Source of the DNA: Planctomycetota bacterium | GTDB taxonomy: Bacteria; Planctomycetota; Phycisphaerae; UBA1845; PWPN01 | Direction of reading: 5' to 3' | Length of the DNA: 64,000 nucleotides | Assembly (NCBI GenBank): GCA_022711465.1 | Contig: JAKLEZ010000007.1 | Span: 186,001-250,000 of the forward strand | Part shown: positions 44,142 through 53,865 of the stretch, piece after piece | Layout: the number at the start of each line of letters is the position of its first letter | Numbering within the stretch: position 1 is the first letter of the stretch | Program-made: the position numbers and the translations under genes | Notes under the pieces: generated by a model | The model's input: the letters and a program-made list of their open reading frames with translations, nothing else | Database searches by the model: none | What the model was told of the DNA's origin: nothing

Positions 44142-44861
44142 ATGGGTCGTCTTCAGCGAAGGCACGTGGTATGTGGCGGCCGGGTCGCGTTTCTGTTTGG
44201 GGCCGCTTTGGCGGGGGCTTGCGATGGTGGTGGGCAGCCCGCGTCTCCGCCGTCGGTCTCGGCCAAGACTGGTTTGACCTCTGCGCTTCCGGCGGTTGCA
44301 ATCGGGTCCTCTTGGGCGGCGTCGTGCCCTGTTGATACTCCCGAGATTGGCAGTGCTCCTGCCGTCGCCCAAGCCGCGGTGGAGTCGGCGAGGTCGGGGG
44401 GTGAGCCAGCGGCCGGTCCGGTGCCGGGGTTCGAGCCGTTGAGCGATGCCGTGGCGAGGGAATGGTCTCGGCTGGCGGCGATGGGTCGGCGGGAGGTGCT
44501 GTACGAGGTGACGGACGTTCGGGCGGCGACGGTAACGATGCGGGTGACGGTGTTTGAGGGGGGCAAGCCTTTGGGGTTGCCGGTTTTGCGGGAGGATTTC
44601 AGGAGTGTGGATCCGGTTGCGGTGGCGGTTGCCGCGGTGAAGGCGAGGCGGGGGTGGGGGCAGGTGGCGGTGGAGCTGGGCGGGCGGACCTGGGACGCGG
44701 TGTTCTATGAAGACCGGTGGGCCGACGAGGGTGTTGATTATGTCCGGCGGACCTGGGTGAGTTCGGAAGCTCCGGTTTTTGGCGTGCTGAAGATGGAGCT
44801 GTACGGTGATGGCCAGCTGGAGTCAGCGCTGGAGCTGACCGCCGGTGGTCGGAAGCCGTGA
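44142..44861 (+). CDS. Putative lipoprotein, function unknown
   Basis: The 239-residue product from an ATG at 44142 has a basic N-terminus, a hydrophobic stretch and a Cys in VAFLFGAALAGACDGG, which fits a lipoprotein signal, although the lipobox (AGAC) is not ideal. The rest has an Ala/Pro/Ser-rich linker (about 35-100) and a small beta-rich domain (VLYEVTDVRAATVTMRV, AVELGGRTWDAVFYEDRW). No family was recognised. The longer frame from 43989 lacks a start signal and is rejected. It is convergent with yidC. Confidence 0.6.
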   Translation: MGRLQRRHVVCGGRVAFLFGAALAGACDGGGQPASPPSVSAKTGLTSALPAVAIGSSWAASCPVDTPEIGSAPAVAQAAVESARSGGEPAAGPVPGFEPLSDAVAREWSRLAAMGRREVLYEVTDVRAATVTMRVTVFEGGKPLGLPVLREDFRSVDPVAVAVAAVKARRGWGQVAVELGGRTWDAVFYEDRWADEGVDYVRRTWVSSEAPVFGVLKMELYGDGQLESALELTAGGRKP

Positions 44862-44951
44862 GTTGGGCTGGGGGGTGTGTTGGGGTTTGGGAGCGTCGTG
44901 GTCGGGGCCGGGCATGGGAGGGGGTGGCTGCGGGCTCGTGGCCGGTGGCCG

Positions 44952-44986
44952 CGGGCTGGGCCAAGCCCGTTTCATTTCTTCTTTCG
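44952..44986 (+). terminator. Possible intrinsic terminator after the lipoprotein gene
   Basis: CGGGCT (44952-44957) pairs with AGCCCG (44964-44969) around a 6-nt loop and is followed by an interrupted T-rich tract TTTCATTTCTTCTTTC. It lies about 90 bp after the lipoprotein stop and abuts the 3' end of yidC on the other strand. The stem is short, so this is a moderate call. Confidence 0.4.
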
Positions 44987-47086
44987 CGTGCTCTCGATCT
45001 TCTTGGCGTCTTCGATTTCCTTGGATAGGCGGTCCCACTTCTGCTGCAGCCAGCTTTTCGGGCGTGGCTGGTCGTCGGTTTTGCGGAGGGCTTGTTCCTG
45101 AGCATGTCGGTTTTCGAGGACGGCGAGGTGCTTGCGGATCCGCCACTGCTCGATGATGCCGAAGAAGTTGCTCGACGCGATGTACAGGTTGAGGCCGGAC
45201 GGAGCGTTGTAGAGCAGGAAGATGAAGAAGACGCTCATGAACATCATCATCTTGCGTTGCTGCTCCATCTGGTCATGGGCAGCTCCCTTCTGCTGGGGCG
45301 TACTGCTGTGGGGCATGTACTTGGTCTGGAGGATCTGGGAGATTCCCAGGAGGATGGGCAGGATGTTGATGGACTCCATGGGGCCGCCCATGAGGTAGGA
45401 GAGGAGGGGGATCTCGATAGGCTTGCTGAAGGTGTAGATGGCATCGGCGCCGGCGAGGTCCTTGATCCACCAGCCGTCGAAGGGGGCGTGGCGCATGTCC
45501 ACGGTGCAGGCGAGGGCGGTCCAGAGGGCGCCCCAGATGGGGATCTGCAGCATCAGGGGCAGGCAGGAGAGGATGGTGCCTGCGGGGTTGATGCCTGCCT
45601 CGCTATACACCTGCATGGTGGCCTGCTGCAGCTTGGCCTTGTCGTTGCCGTACTTCTCGCGGAGGGCGGCTATCTTGGGCTGGAGCGTCGCCTGCTGTTT
45701 CTGCATCTTGAACATATTGACCTGGCTCTTCTTGGTGATCGGGTGGAGCACTGCCCGCACGACCAGGACGAGCACGATGATGGCGATGCCGTAGTTGTGG
45801 GGGGGGATCTTGTGGAACACGTTGAGCAGGTTCATCATCAGGCTGACCAGGCTTCCGGGTGCACAGAAGTAGAAGGCCTGGGCGATGACCTGGTAGTAGT
45901 CTCGCTGGCGGTAGGTTGCGTTCTTCTCGAATGCCTCCTTTGATTTGGGTCCCATGTAGCAGTCGAAGTTCACTTCCTGGCTGCCGCCCTTGGCGATGCT
46001 GATCGGCGTGGTGATGTAGCGGAAGGTCAGGTCCTCGCCGCGGTGGGGGGCATCTGGTGTGAGCGCAGCCGCCTCGACGGAGGCGAACCGGGGCCGGTCC
46101 TCGGGCGAGGTGCGGTCGCGGGGGGCTACGATGCAGGTGAAGTACATGTTGCTCTGGGCAGTCCAGGAGACCCGCGTGCCACCGGTATCGCTATCCTTGG
46201 CCAGGAGGGTGAGCTTCTTGCCGATCACATCGGAGCGGACGCAGCTCTTGTTGACCAGCTTGCCCTGTTCCCAATAGACTGCGAGAAGGCTTCGGTCTTC
46301 GGCGCGCGAGTTTTCCTTGCGCATCCCGAGTGGTCCTTGCTGGACGATGATTGCTTCAAGGGTGCTCTCGGTGAGGTTTTCGATCTTGAGGGACAGGCCC
46401 AGATCGTAGGTTCGGTTCGCGGGCACATCGGGGTTGGGCAGCTGGTTGGCGAGGGAGTAGGTTTTCACCAGTCGGGCGATCGGTTTGCGATTCGGTCCCT
46501 GGACGCGGGCGGACAAGACGACTTCGTTGGCGGTGGTCGATTCCACCTTCCAGGTGATGCGATCGAGATCGACATCGAGGCCGAGGTTTTCGAATCGCAC
46601 CTTGGGTGTGACGAAGGAAGGAAGGGCCTGTTCACGGCCCATGGTGTCGGAGGCGACCAGGGGTGAGAGCAGCGGGTAGGGGGCCTTGTGTTCGATGCTC
46701 TTATCGTGGTCGCGAAGCTCGACGGTGCTGATGGCTGCGCCGCGTGGCAGGATCTGGACGGCCATGGGGAACGGGCCGCCCGACCGGGTGCTGCCGAGGA
46801 CGACAGGCGTCTGGTCCTCGCCGCCGACGACCTGGACCTGGCTGGTCGTGGGGGTGGCTGGCTGGGTGGTGGCGGTGACGGTGGTTTCGGCGCTGGTTGG
46901 GGTAGTGCCGGCCGGTCTGCTGGCGGGGAGCGGTTCAGAGACCTGAGTGGTTGTCGTTTGGGTGGTTGCGGGCTGGGTGGCTGAGGGCGGCTGGGGCTTG
47001 ATGAAGTACTTCTGGGCGATGAGCATCCAGAGATAGAAGACCGCCACAGAGGCGATGAGGGCATAAATCGTTCTTCGGGATTGCAT
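44972..47086 (-). CDS. yidC: Membrane protein insertase YidC
   Basis: The 704-residue product has an N-terminal membrane helix (ALIASVAVFYLWMLIA), a long Thr/Pro/Gln-rich linker (about 33-95), the periplasmic beta-supersandwich domain (about 100-395) and the conserved YidC/Oxa1 membrane core. The core includes IVLVLVVRAVLHPITKKSQVNMFKMQ (about 440), NPAGTILSCLPLMLQIPIWGALW and FIFLLYNAPSGLNLYIASSNF, and it ends in a basic tail. YidC inserts and folds inner-membrane proteins with or without SecYEG. The usual neighbours rpmH, rnpA and trmE are absent. Start ATG 47086 is preceded by AAGGTG. A metallophosphoesterase gene lies 60 bp upstream on the same strand. Confidence 0.96.
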   Translation of the reverse strand: MQSRRTIYALIASVAVFYLWMLIAQKYFIKPQPPSATQPATTQTTTTQVSEPLPASRPAGTTPTSAETTVTATTQPATPTTSQVQVVGGEDQTPVVLGSTRSGGPFPMAVQILPRGAAISTVELRDHDKSIEHKAPYPLLSPLVASDTMGREQALPSFVTPKVRFENLGLDVDLDRITWKVESTTANEVVLSARVQGPNRKPIARLVKTYSLANQLPNPDVPANRTYDLGLSLKIENLTESTLEAIIVQQGPLGMRKENSRAEDRSLLAVYWEQGKLVNKSCVRSDVIGKKLTLLAKDSDTGGTRVSWTAQSNMYFTCIVAPRDRTSPEDRPRFASVEAAALTPDAPHRGEDLTFRYITTPISIAKGGSQEVNFDCYMGPKSKEAFEKNATYRQRDYYQVIAQAFYFCAPGSLVSLMMNLLNVFHKIPPHNYGIAIIVLVLVVRAVLHPITKKSQVNMFKMQKQQATLQPKIAALREKYGNDKAKLQQATMQVYSEAGINPAGTILSCLPLMLQIPIWGALWTALACTVDMRHAPFDGWWIKDLAGADAIYTFSKPIEIPLLSYLMGGPMESINILPILLGISQILQTKYMPHSSTPQQKGAAHDQMEQQRKMMMFMSVFFIFLLYNAPSGLNLYIASSNFFGIIEQWRIRKHLAVLENRHAQEQALRKTDDQPRPKSWLQQKWDRLSKEIEDAKKIESTRKKK

Positions 47087-47146
47087 CGTCACCTTCTCAG
47101 TCGTGCAGGGCTATCGATTCTTGCCGGGGGCCCGCATGGATACCGG

Positions 47147-47911
47147 CTAGCGGCCTTCCAGCAGCCGGTGTCCGAGGAAGTCGTCCAATTCCGGGGTGTT
47201 CAGGATCTTGTGAACCACCTTCTCAATGTCGTATTCAACGCGGAGGAACTCCACCCGGCCGTCGTCGTCCACCAACCCGTAGGCGGCCCGCGGGTCTCGG
47301 TCCCGGGGCTGACCGACGCTGCCGATGTTGATGATGACCTTGTCGTCCTCGGCTAATTCGTAGACGCCGGGTTCGGCCAATTCTTCTGGTGATTCGAAAT
47401 AAGGGTCATCAACAAAAACGCCTGGGACATGGGTGTGTCCGATGAAGCATGCGATGTTCTGCAGGCGTTCGAAGTTAGCCATGAGCTTGTGGGGGTTGGA
47501 GTAGACGTCGTCGGCGAAAAGGTACTCGTTGACCGGTCGGCGGGGCGAGCCGTGGACGAAGAGCATATCCTCATAGACCGCCCGAACGGGCAGCTTGCCG
47601 AGGAATTCCCATCTCCGGTCTCGAAGGGTCTTCCTGGGTTCGTCCTCGAGGATTTGCCGGGTCCAGTAGCAGGCTCGTTCGGCTCCGACGTTGAAGTTGT
47701 AGGGTTCGTAGAACACGGCATGGTCGTGGTTGCCGCAGATGGCGAATTCGCAGCGTTCGATGACGAGGTCGACGCACTCGCAGGGGTCGGGGCCGTATCC
47801 CACGATGTCGCCGAGGCAGACGATCTTATCGACGCCGCGGGTCTCGATGTCGGCCAGGACCGCGGTGAGGGCCTCGATGTTGCTGTGAATGTCGCTGATA
47901 ATGGCGAACAT
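47147..47911 (-). CDS. Calcineurin-like metallophosphoesterase
   Basis: The 254-residue product begins MFAIISDIHSNIEALTAVL and contains the five metallophosphatase motifs: SDIHSN, LGDIVGYGPDP, ICGNHDHAV, MLFVHGSPR and CFIGHTHVPGVF, ending with INIGSVGQPRD. It resembles YfcE/MJ0912-type phosphodiesterases. It is probably cytoplasmic and acts on phosphodiesters or nucleotides. The ATG at 47911 was chosen because the upstream 33-codon extension is not conserved. Located just upstream of yidC on the same strand, with the YfcE-like gene divergent 135 bp away. Confidence 0.92.
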   Translation of the reverse strand: MFAIISDIHSNIEALTAVLADIETRGVDKIVCLGDIVGYGPDPCECVDLVIERCEFAICGNHDHAVFYEPYNFNVGAERACYWTRQILEDEPRKTLRDRRWEFLGKLPVRAVYEDMLFVHGSPRRPVNEYLFADDVYSNPHKLMANFERLQNIACFIGHTHVPGVFVDDPYFESPEELAEPGVYELAEDDKVIINIGSVGQPRDRDPRAAYGLVDDDGRVEFLRVEYDIEKVVHKILNTPELDDFLGHRLLEGR

Positions 47912-48046
47912 GCGTTCGTTACCCCATGCGTCCGTGCCGGACCGCTCCTGGCCGGCGGATAACCGATCTGGCCTTAAGCCGGACGGCGAAAGGGGATATG
48001 CTACGGGCAATCCTGCCCGCAGGCAAATGAGCCGTGGGGAGTGCGA

Positions 48047-48541
48047 ATGAGGCTAGGGATCATGTCTGACAGCCATGGTCGGGTGGCCCTGGTGCGCCAG
48101 GCCCTGGCGGTGTTGAAGGCGGCGGGGGCGCAGGGCGTCGTGCACTGTGGGGACGTTGGCGGGCTTGAGGTTCTTGATGAATTGCTGGGCTGGCGATGCT
48201 GGTTCGTTTGGGGCAATACCGACCGTCCGTGGCCGAGTTGGGAGCATCATGTGAGGGCTTTGGGCCTGCCCTGGCCGGACGGCCCGTGGAGTCTGACCCT
48301 TGCCGGCAGGAAGGTAGCGGTTTTCCATGGTCATGAATCCGGGATCCAGGCGGCGGCCGATTCCGGTGGTCACGACTACCTGCTTCACGGTCACACTCAC
48401 CAGCGTGACGACTATCGGCGGGGCACCCTGCGGATCATCAATCCGGGTGCTCTGCACCGGGTATCCGTACCCACGGTGGCCCTGCTTGACTTGGGCACGG
48501 ATGATCTGGCATTTCTTGAGGTTCCTGACCCGGGTCGCTGA
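48047..48541 (+). CDS. YfcE/MJ0936-type metallophosphodiesterase
   Basis: The 164-residue product is a compact metallophosphoesterase: GIMSDSHGRV, VVHCGDVGGLE, WGNTDRP, VFHGHESG and LLHGHTHQRDDYRRG, then INPGALHR. Members are small manganese-dependent phosphodiesterases. The ATG at 48047 is preceded by GGGGAG; a GTG at 48041 is possible. It is divergent from the larger metallophosphoesterase (47147-47911), to which it is related only by motif set, and is followed 33 bp later by the M20 peptidase. Substrate unknown. Confidence 0.92.
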   Translation: MRLGIMSDSHGRVALVRQALAVLKAAGAQGVVHCGDVGGLEVLDELLGWRCWFVWGNTDRPWPSWEHHVRALGLPWPDGPWSLTLAGRKVAVFHGHESGIQAAADSGGHDYLLHGHTHQRDDYRRGTLRIINPGALHRVSVPTVALLDLGTDDLAFLEVPDPGR

Positions 48542-48574
48542 CGAGGGCGGGGTTCACCGGTACAATTGCCGGGC

Positions 48575-49765
48575 ATGGAGCGTCTCAGTGAGATGGAGAA
48601 GGATCGGGTGCGGGGGCTGCTGGCCGATCTGGTACGGATCGACAGTGCGGTCACATCGACGGAGCAGGCCAACCGGGACCGAACCGAGGAGCGGATTGCC
48701 GATTTCGTGAGCGACCGTCTTCGGCGTATGGGCATGACCGTGGAGCGTCAGGAGGTTTTCCCGGGTCGGCCCAATCTGATTGCCCACTGGCGGGAGAGGA
48801 GCACGGGCAAGCGGCTGGTGCTCGAGGCTCATCTGGACACTGTGACCGTCGAGGGGATGACGGTTGAGCCTTTTGCCGCCGAGGTACGTGACGGGCGGAT
48901 GTACGGTCGGGGGACATGCGACACCAAGGGTTCGATGGCCGCCTTCCTGGCCGCACTGGAGCTGGCCTACCATCGGGACATGTTGCCGGCCGACCAGATC
49001 TACTTTGTTGCGAGCATGAGCGAGGAGACGGGGTGTGACGGGGCGGCGGCCCTGATGGACTATGGATTTCGGGCTGACGCGGCGATCGTTGGCGAGCCGA
49101 CGGGCTGTGGACTGGTCACCTGCCACAAGGGTCCGTTATGGATGGAGGTTGAGACCCGCGGCCGTTCCTGTCACGCCTCTGTGCCCGACCGCGGGGTGAA
49201 CGCGATCGATCTGATGGCCAGGGTGGTTGAGTTCACGCATGGTCGGTGGCTGGAGTACATCGGGCGGGTTAGCCATCCGCTGCTTGGTCGTTCAACCGCC
49301 CAGGTCACGCTGATCCAGGGAGGGGCGAAGAGCAACATCATTCCGGCCCGATGTCGGGCCTTCATCGACAGCCGGCTGATTCCCTGGAAGGCCTCTTCGG
49401 AGCTCTTGGCGGATTTCGAACGGATGTTGGCTGCGTATCTGGGCGACGAGCGGTGTTTCGCGATTGAAAGTGTCCGGACGCTCGCCCCGCTGGACACCCC
49501 GGTGGATGCGCCCTTGCCGCGCAGGCTGCTGGACCTGTGTCGTGAAGCCAACGGCCAGGAGGGGCCGCGAGGGGTGAACTACTTTGCAGACAGCGGTCCC
49601 TTCAGCAGCGCCGGCATTCCCTCGGTACTGATTGGTCCGGGCGACATTGCCCAGGCTCACACCGCCGACGAGTACCTGGACCTCGATCAGCTCTACCAAG
49701 CCACGGAGATCATGCTGACCTTACTGACGCAGAACGCGGGGCGGTCGATACTCTCGGAGTCATGA
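48575..49765 (+). CDS. M20-family peptidase (ArgE/DapE type)
   Basis: The 396-residue product has the M20 metal-binding motifs: LEAHLDTVTVEGM (about 88), YGRGTCDTKGSMAAF (about 110), VASMSEETGCDGAAAL (about 145) and AIVGEPTGCGLVTCHKGPLW. It also has the dimerisation domain and a final AHTADEYLDLDQL with the last His ligand. These enzymes deacetylate or hydrolyse N-acyl amino acids such as acetylornithine or succinyl-diaminopimelate. The substrate cannot be decided here. The start is an ATG at 48575 (TTG 48566 is an alternative). It follows the YfcE-like gene by 33 bp. Confidence 0.92.
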   Translation: MERLSEMEKDRVRGLLADLVRIDSAVTSTEQANRDRTEERIADFVSDRLRRMGMTVERQEVFPGRPNLIAHWRERSTGKRLVLEAHLDTVTVEGMTVEPFAAEVRDGRMYGRGTCDTKGSMAAFLAALELAYHRDMLPADQIYFVASMSEETGCDGAAALMDYGFRADAAIVGEPTGCGLVTCHKGPLWMEVETRGRSCHASVPDRGVNAIDLMARVVEFTHGRWLEYIGRVSHPLLGRSTAQVTLIQGGAKSNIIPARCRAFIDSRLIPWKASSELLADFERMLAAYLGDERCFAIESVRTLAPLDTPVDAPLPRRLLDLCREANGQEGPRGVNYFADSGPFSSAGIPSVLIGPGDIAQAHTADEYLDLDQLYQATEIMLTLLTQNAGRSILSES

Positions 49766-49838
49766 GGGCGGTGTCCCGTCAGGGGTGGATCCCGGCCGGT
49801 TGAGGGGGGGCGGGCGCCGTGCCCGGATCGATGGTTGT

Positions 49839-50579
49839 TCACAGCCGGCGCAACTGGTTCAGAGTTGTTCGAAAATCCTTCGGGAGCGGAGCCTCGAAGG
49901 TGACCGGTTCTCCGTTTGCCGGATGGATGAACGTGACCCGGGCGGCGTGGAGCGACAGCCGCCCGATGAGTGGTCTTTCTTCGTGGCGGGTGCTGGGATG
50001 GTAGTCTGTCTTGAGCGATGACAGCATCAGGCCGGTCGTGTGGCCGTAGAGGGGGTCGACGGACAGGGGATGGCCGATCGCGGCCATATGGACGCGGATC
50101 TGGTGCATCCGTCCGGTCAATGGTCGGCATTCCAGGAGGGTATTTCCCGCCACGCGTTCGATGACGCGGTAGAGGGTACGTGAGGGCTTGCCACCGACGG
50201 TTGTGACCTCGGCTCGGGTTCCGCTCGGGTCGGTGAGGATGGGCAGGTTGACCTCGCCGTCGGCCATGACGTGTCCCTGGACGAGGGCGAGATAGACCTT
50301 GTCGATGGTTCGGTTCATAAATTGCTCGGTGAGTGCGCGCTGGGCCTGCGGTGTGCGGGCGAAGACGATCGTGCCGCTGGCGTCGCGGTCCAGGCGGTGA
50401 ACGGTATGGAAGGGTTCGTGGGGCGGTACCAGCCTGCTTGAACGGAGCAGGGCGGGCAGGCAGTTTTCTTTTTCCCGGCCGGGGACGGACACGATGCCTG
50501 CGGGCTTGTCGATGACCAGCAGGTGGTCGTCGATGTGCAGGATCGTGGGTACTGGGTCCTTAGGGTGCTTGTGGGGCAT
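49839..50579 (-). CDS. RluA-family rRNA/tRNA pseudouridine synthase
   Basis: The 246-residue product has the RluA catalytic motif HTVHRLDRDASGTIVFA near residue 65, with the nucleophilic Asp in HRLDRDASG. It also has LVIDKPAGIVSVPG, KVYLALVQG and ECRPLTGRMHQIRVHMAAIGHPL. It isomerises specific uridines in rRNA or tRNA. There is no N-terminal S4 domain, so it is likely of the RluA/RsuA-short type. The start ATG at 50579 follows an AAGGA site; the Arg-rich upstream extension is non-coding. GlnS lies 347 bp upstream on the same strand. Confidence 0.9.
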   Translation of the reverse strand: MPHKHPKDPVPTILHIDDHLLVIDKPAGIVSVPGREKENCLPALLRSSRLVPPHEPFHTVHRLDRDASGTIVFARTPQAQRALTEQFMNRTIDKVYLALVQGHVMADGEVNLPILTDPSGTRAEVTTVGGKPSRTLYRVIERVAGNTLLECRPLTGRMHQIRVHMAAIGHPLSVDPLYGHTTGLMLSSLKTDYHPSTRHEERPLIGRLSLHAARVTFIHPANGEPVTFEAPLPKDFRTTLNQLRRL

Positions 50580-50926
50580 TCCTTGTTTTCCTGGGCCGGC
50601 CTCCGCCGGGCGGCATTGTGGCCGCTTTCGTGTTGCGTGTCGGCATCGACTGCGACGAGTGTCCCGGCGCAAGGACCTGCGGCAAGATAGCATCGAAGGG
50701 TGTGGGTTGCACGTGGGCGCGCAGGCATTTTGAATGGTCGGGTGGCCATTTCGTTTGGCGCTGATTCAGTACTGTACTCCGTGAGCAGCCGCAGGAGTGC
50801 GTCTGGCGGCGTGGCTGGCAGACGCCTGAGGGAGCGCCGGCGGGAGTGAACCTCGTGAATTACTCGCTGGCCCGCCTGCGTACGAGGGAGGAGATGGGCC
50901 AGAAGCGGTGTATCGGTTCGCGTGGT
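50580..50926. other. 347-bp intergenic region between glnS and the rluA-type gene
   Basis: No gene was seen. On the minus strand, TGCTATCTT (about 50685) resembles an extended -10 element that could serve the downstream pseudouridine synthase gene. A short palindrome AGTACTGTACT lies near 50768. Both are weak. Confidence 0.3.
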
Positions 50927-52639
50927 TCAACTGGCCCGTGCCTTTTCCACCTTCGCCCAGGAGTCCTTGAGCGATACCGTCCGGTTGAAGACCAGTGCAC
51001 CGGGACTGGAGTCCTTGTCCACGCAGAAGTAGCCCTGGCGTTCGAACTGGTATTTGCCGCCTGGGGAGGCGTTGGCCAGGCTGGGTTCCAGCTTGCAGTC
51101 TCTAAGTCGTTCGAGCGACCTGGGGTTCAGGTTGGCCTTGTAGTCCTGGCCCTCGGGCACGTCGTCGGGATCGGGCCGAGTGAAGAGGTGGTCGTAGAGT
51201 CTCAGCTCGGCGTTGACCGCGTGGGCGGCGGACACCCAGTGGACGGTGGCCTTGACCTTACGGCCGTCGGGCGAGTCGCCGCCGCGGGTTGCGGGGTCAT
51301 AGGTGCAGTGCAGCTCGATCACCTCGCCGGTGGCCGGATCCTTGACCGCATTCCGGCAGGTGAGGAAGTAGGCGTATCGGAAGCGGACTTCCTTGCCGAT
51401 GGAGAGGCGGTAGAACTTGGGCGGGGGGATCTCGCGGAAGTCGTCCTGTTCGATGTAAAGGACCTTGGAGAAGGGCACCTTACGTGTGCCGGCGGCCGGG
51501 TCCTCGGGGTTATTGACGGCGTCGAGATCCTCGACCTGGCCGTCGGGGTAGTTGTCGATCACGACCTTGAGGGGGCGAAGCACGGCCATGGCTCGCGGGG
51601 CTCGCCGGTTGAGGTCGTCGCGGAGGCAGTGTTCGAGGAGGGCGATGTCTACGACGCTGTCCATGCGGTTGACGCCGATTCGCCGGCAGAATTCCCGGAT
51701 CGCTTCCGGCGTGTAGCCTCGCCGTCGCAGACCCGAGAGGGTTGGCATTCGGGGGTCGTCCCACCCGTTCACGTAGCCATTTCTGACCAGCTCGAGGAGC
51801 CGCCGCTTGCTCATCACGGTGTAGTTGAGGTTCAGCCGGGCGAACTCGATTTGTTGCGGGGCGTAGATGCCCAGCTCGTTGATGAACCAGTCGTAGAGTG
51901 GCCGGTGGTTCTCGAACTCGAGGGTGCAGATCGAGTGGGTGATTTGTTCGATGGAGTCGGACTGCCCGTGGGTGAAGTCGTACATCGGGTAGATGCACCA
52001 TTTGTCGCCCACATGGGGATGGCTGGCGTGCAGGATGCGGTACATGACCGGGTCGCGCAGGTTGAGGTTGGGCGAGGCCATGTCGATCTTGGCCCGCAGC
52101 GTTCGTGAGCCGTCGGGGAACTCGCCTTTTCTCATACGTTCGAACAGATCCAGGTTCTCCTCGGCGGAGCGGTTGCGGTAGGGGCTGTCCTTGCCCGGCT
52201 GGGTCAGGGTGCCGCGGTAGAGACGGACCTGTTCGCCGTCCAGGTCGCAGACGTATGCCTTACCGGCCTTGATCATCTGGATGGCCCAGGTGTAGAGTTG
52301 GTCGAAGTACTCCGAGGCGTAGTACTCATGCTTGCCCCAGTCGAAGCCCAGCCAGCGGATATCCTCCTTGATCGAGTCGATGTACTCCTGTTCTTCCTTG
52401 ACCGGGTTGGTGTCATCGAAGCGTAAGTGGCAGCGAGCGCCGGCGGGGGCCTTGTCCTTGTAGTCCTGGGCCAAGCCGAAGTTCAGGCAGATGCTCTTGG
52501 CATGGCCGATGTGGAGGTAGCCATTTGGTTCGGGCGGGAAGCGGGTCACGACCCGTCCGCCGTGCTTGTCCGTGTGCAGATCTTGTTCAATGATGTCGTG
52601 GATGAAACTGGTGGACGGCTTCGTCTCGTTGTCGGCCAT
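50927..52639 (-). CDS. glnS: Glutaminyl-tRNA synthetase
   Basis: The 570-residue product is a class I aminoacyl-tRNA synthetase. It has the HIGH-region [19 protein letters not shown] near residue 35, [18 protein letters not shown], a [24 protein letters not shown] segment and the KMSKS-equivalent [14 protein letters not shown] near 270. These match GlnRS and not GluRS, and the length is typical. It charges tRNA-Gln directly, so this organism need not rely only on the transamidation route. The ATG at 52639 is chosen; the long upstream frame is non-coding. Confidence 0.96.
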   Translation of the reverse strand: MADNETKPSTSFIHDIIEQDLHTDKHGGRVVTRFPPEPNGYLHIGHAKSICLNFGLAQDYKDKAPAGARCHLRFDDTNPVKEEQEYIDSIKEDIRWLGFDWGKHEYYASEYFDQLYTWAIQMIKAGKAYVCDLDGEQVRLYRGTLTQPGKDSPYRNRSAEENLDLFERMRKGEFPDGSRTLRAKIDMASPNLNLRDPVMYRILHASHPHVGDKWCIYPMYDFTHGQSDSIEQITHSICTLEFENHRPLYDWFINELGIYAPQQIEFARLNLNYTVMSKRRLLELVRNGYVNGWDDPRMPTLSGLRRRGYTPEAIREFCRRIGVNRMDSVVDIALLEHCLRDDLNRRAPRAMAVLRPLKVVIDNYPDGQVEDLDAVNNPEDPAAGTRKVPFSKVLYIEQDDFREIPPPKFYRLSIGKEVRFRYAYFLTCRNAVKDPATGEVIELHCTYDPATRGGDSPDGRKVKATVHWVSAAHAVNAELRLYDHLFTRPDPDDVPEGQDYKANLNPRSLERLRDCKLEPSLANASPGGKYQFERQGYFCVDKDSSPGALVFNRTVSLKDSWAKVEKARAS

Positions 52640-52818
52640 GTCTGGTGTTTTCCTTTGCTGGGTGCCCTGTCGAGGCGATGTGGGGGCGGGCTTACGGCCC
52701 GTCGATCTGCGGTACTGTGGCTCGTGTGTAAGACCTTCGAGTTCCCTCATCGCGCGATCGGGCGGCACTGGAGCGGCATTATAGCCCGGAGTCCTGGTGT
52801 CCGGGAGTCGAGCCGCGT

Positions 52819-53865
52819 TCAGTCCTGGGCGGGTCTGGTGGTCGCCGTGGGGTGGAGGCCCAGACGAACGCGGGGGATCTGCACCTGCACGCGGCGCACG
52901 TGGGGATTGCCCTTGGTCGGCCAGAGGGCGACCCGGACGACATAGGATCCGTTCTTCTCGTAGGTATGTGTGGGGCTGGGCAGCGGCGATGTCTCCGTCT
53001 GGTCGCCGAAGTCCCACAGGTAGCGGGTCGGCTCGAAAGTGGAGCGGACGCTGAAAGTGAGCTTCATGGGTGTAGCGGGGTCATCTTTGACACTCACCCG
53101 GATCCACGGCCGGTGTGTGGCCGTGTCGCTGAAGAACGTGACCACCGGTGAGGGTTCGCGGCGGTGGAAACCAGGGCGCTCGAGCACGGTGGGCTCCAGG
53201 TCATGGCTCCGCAGCCAAGCGATGCAGTTCGCCGGCTGCTTACCCAGGAGCAGATCCTCGGAGCCGAACAAGACCTGGATCGGCTGATAGCGATCGAGGA
53301 AAGGCACGCAGGGTTGGACGAAGGCTGGGTCGAAGTTGCCCTGTCGAACGGAGATGGCCCGGAAGATTCCCGGATGCCGAAGACCGGTGAACAAGGCGGC
53401 GTAGCTACCGGCCGACCAGCCGGTGAGGAAGACTCGGCTGTCATCGATGGCATAGGCTGCCTGAATGGTCCTGACCAGCCCCAGGATGGCCTGCTCATCC
53501 TCCATCTGGCGACGGATCTGCTCGGTCGGGGGCGGTGTGAGATCGCCCCGCGTTCCGACCAGGTCAGGTGCGGCCAGCAGGAAACCTCGTCGTTCTGCGA
53601 GTCCGCGCCACTCGTTGAACTGGGCGGTGGCGGTGTCATAGGGTGGTGTGCCATGGCAGGTGATGACCAGAGGCCATCGCCGCGTATCGGTGTAGTTGGC
53701 GGGCACGTAGAGCGAGTAGGGGCGTTGGGACTCCGGCTCCCGCTCCTTCACTACCCTACCTGGGGAAGGCAGGTTCTGGACAACCGGGCAGCCCGTCGCG
53801 AGCGTCAGGAGGATGACGGAGAGCCCGTGGATGCACACGTACCGTGCCGAAAGCCTGACTGGCAA
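52819..53865 (-). CDS. Lipoprotein esterase (PHB-depolymerase/LpqC-like) with C-terminal PKD domain
   Basis: The 348-residue product has a lipoprotein signal with [15 protein letters not shown] (lipobox LATGC). It then has an alpha/beta-hydrolase domain: [18 protein letters not shown], the nucleophile elbow [17 protein letters not shown] (about 170, Ser in GWSAG) and FGSEDLLLG. It ends with a PKD-like beta domain ([22 protein letters not shown]). Such proteins are extracellular esterases, often acting on acetylated polysaccharides or polyhydroxyalkanoates. The TTG start at 53865 is chosen for the ideal GGGAGG site 7 bp upstream. The upstream frame to 54117 is not supported. Substrate not known. 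Confidence 0.83.
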   Translation of the reverse strand: MPVRLSARYVCIHGLSVILLTLATGCPVVQNLPSPGRVVKEREPESQRPYSLYVPANYTDTRRWPLVITCHGTPPYDTATAQFNEWRGLAERRGFLLAAPDLVGTRGDLTPPPTEQIRRQMEDEQAILGLVRTIQAAYAIDDSRVFLTGWSAGSYAALFTGLRHPGIFRAISVRQGNFDPAFVQPCVPFLDRYQPIQVLFGSEDLLLGKQPANCIAWLRSHDLEPTVLERPGFHRREPSPVVTFFSDTATHRPWIRVSVKDDPATPMKLTFSVRSTFEPTRYLWDFGDQTETSPLPSPTHTYEKNGSYVVRVALWPTKGNPHVRRVQVQIPRVRLGLHPTATTRPAQD

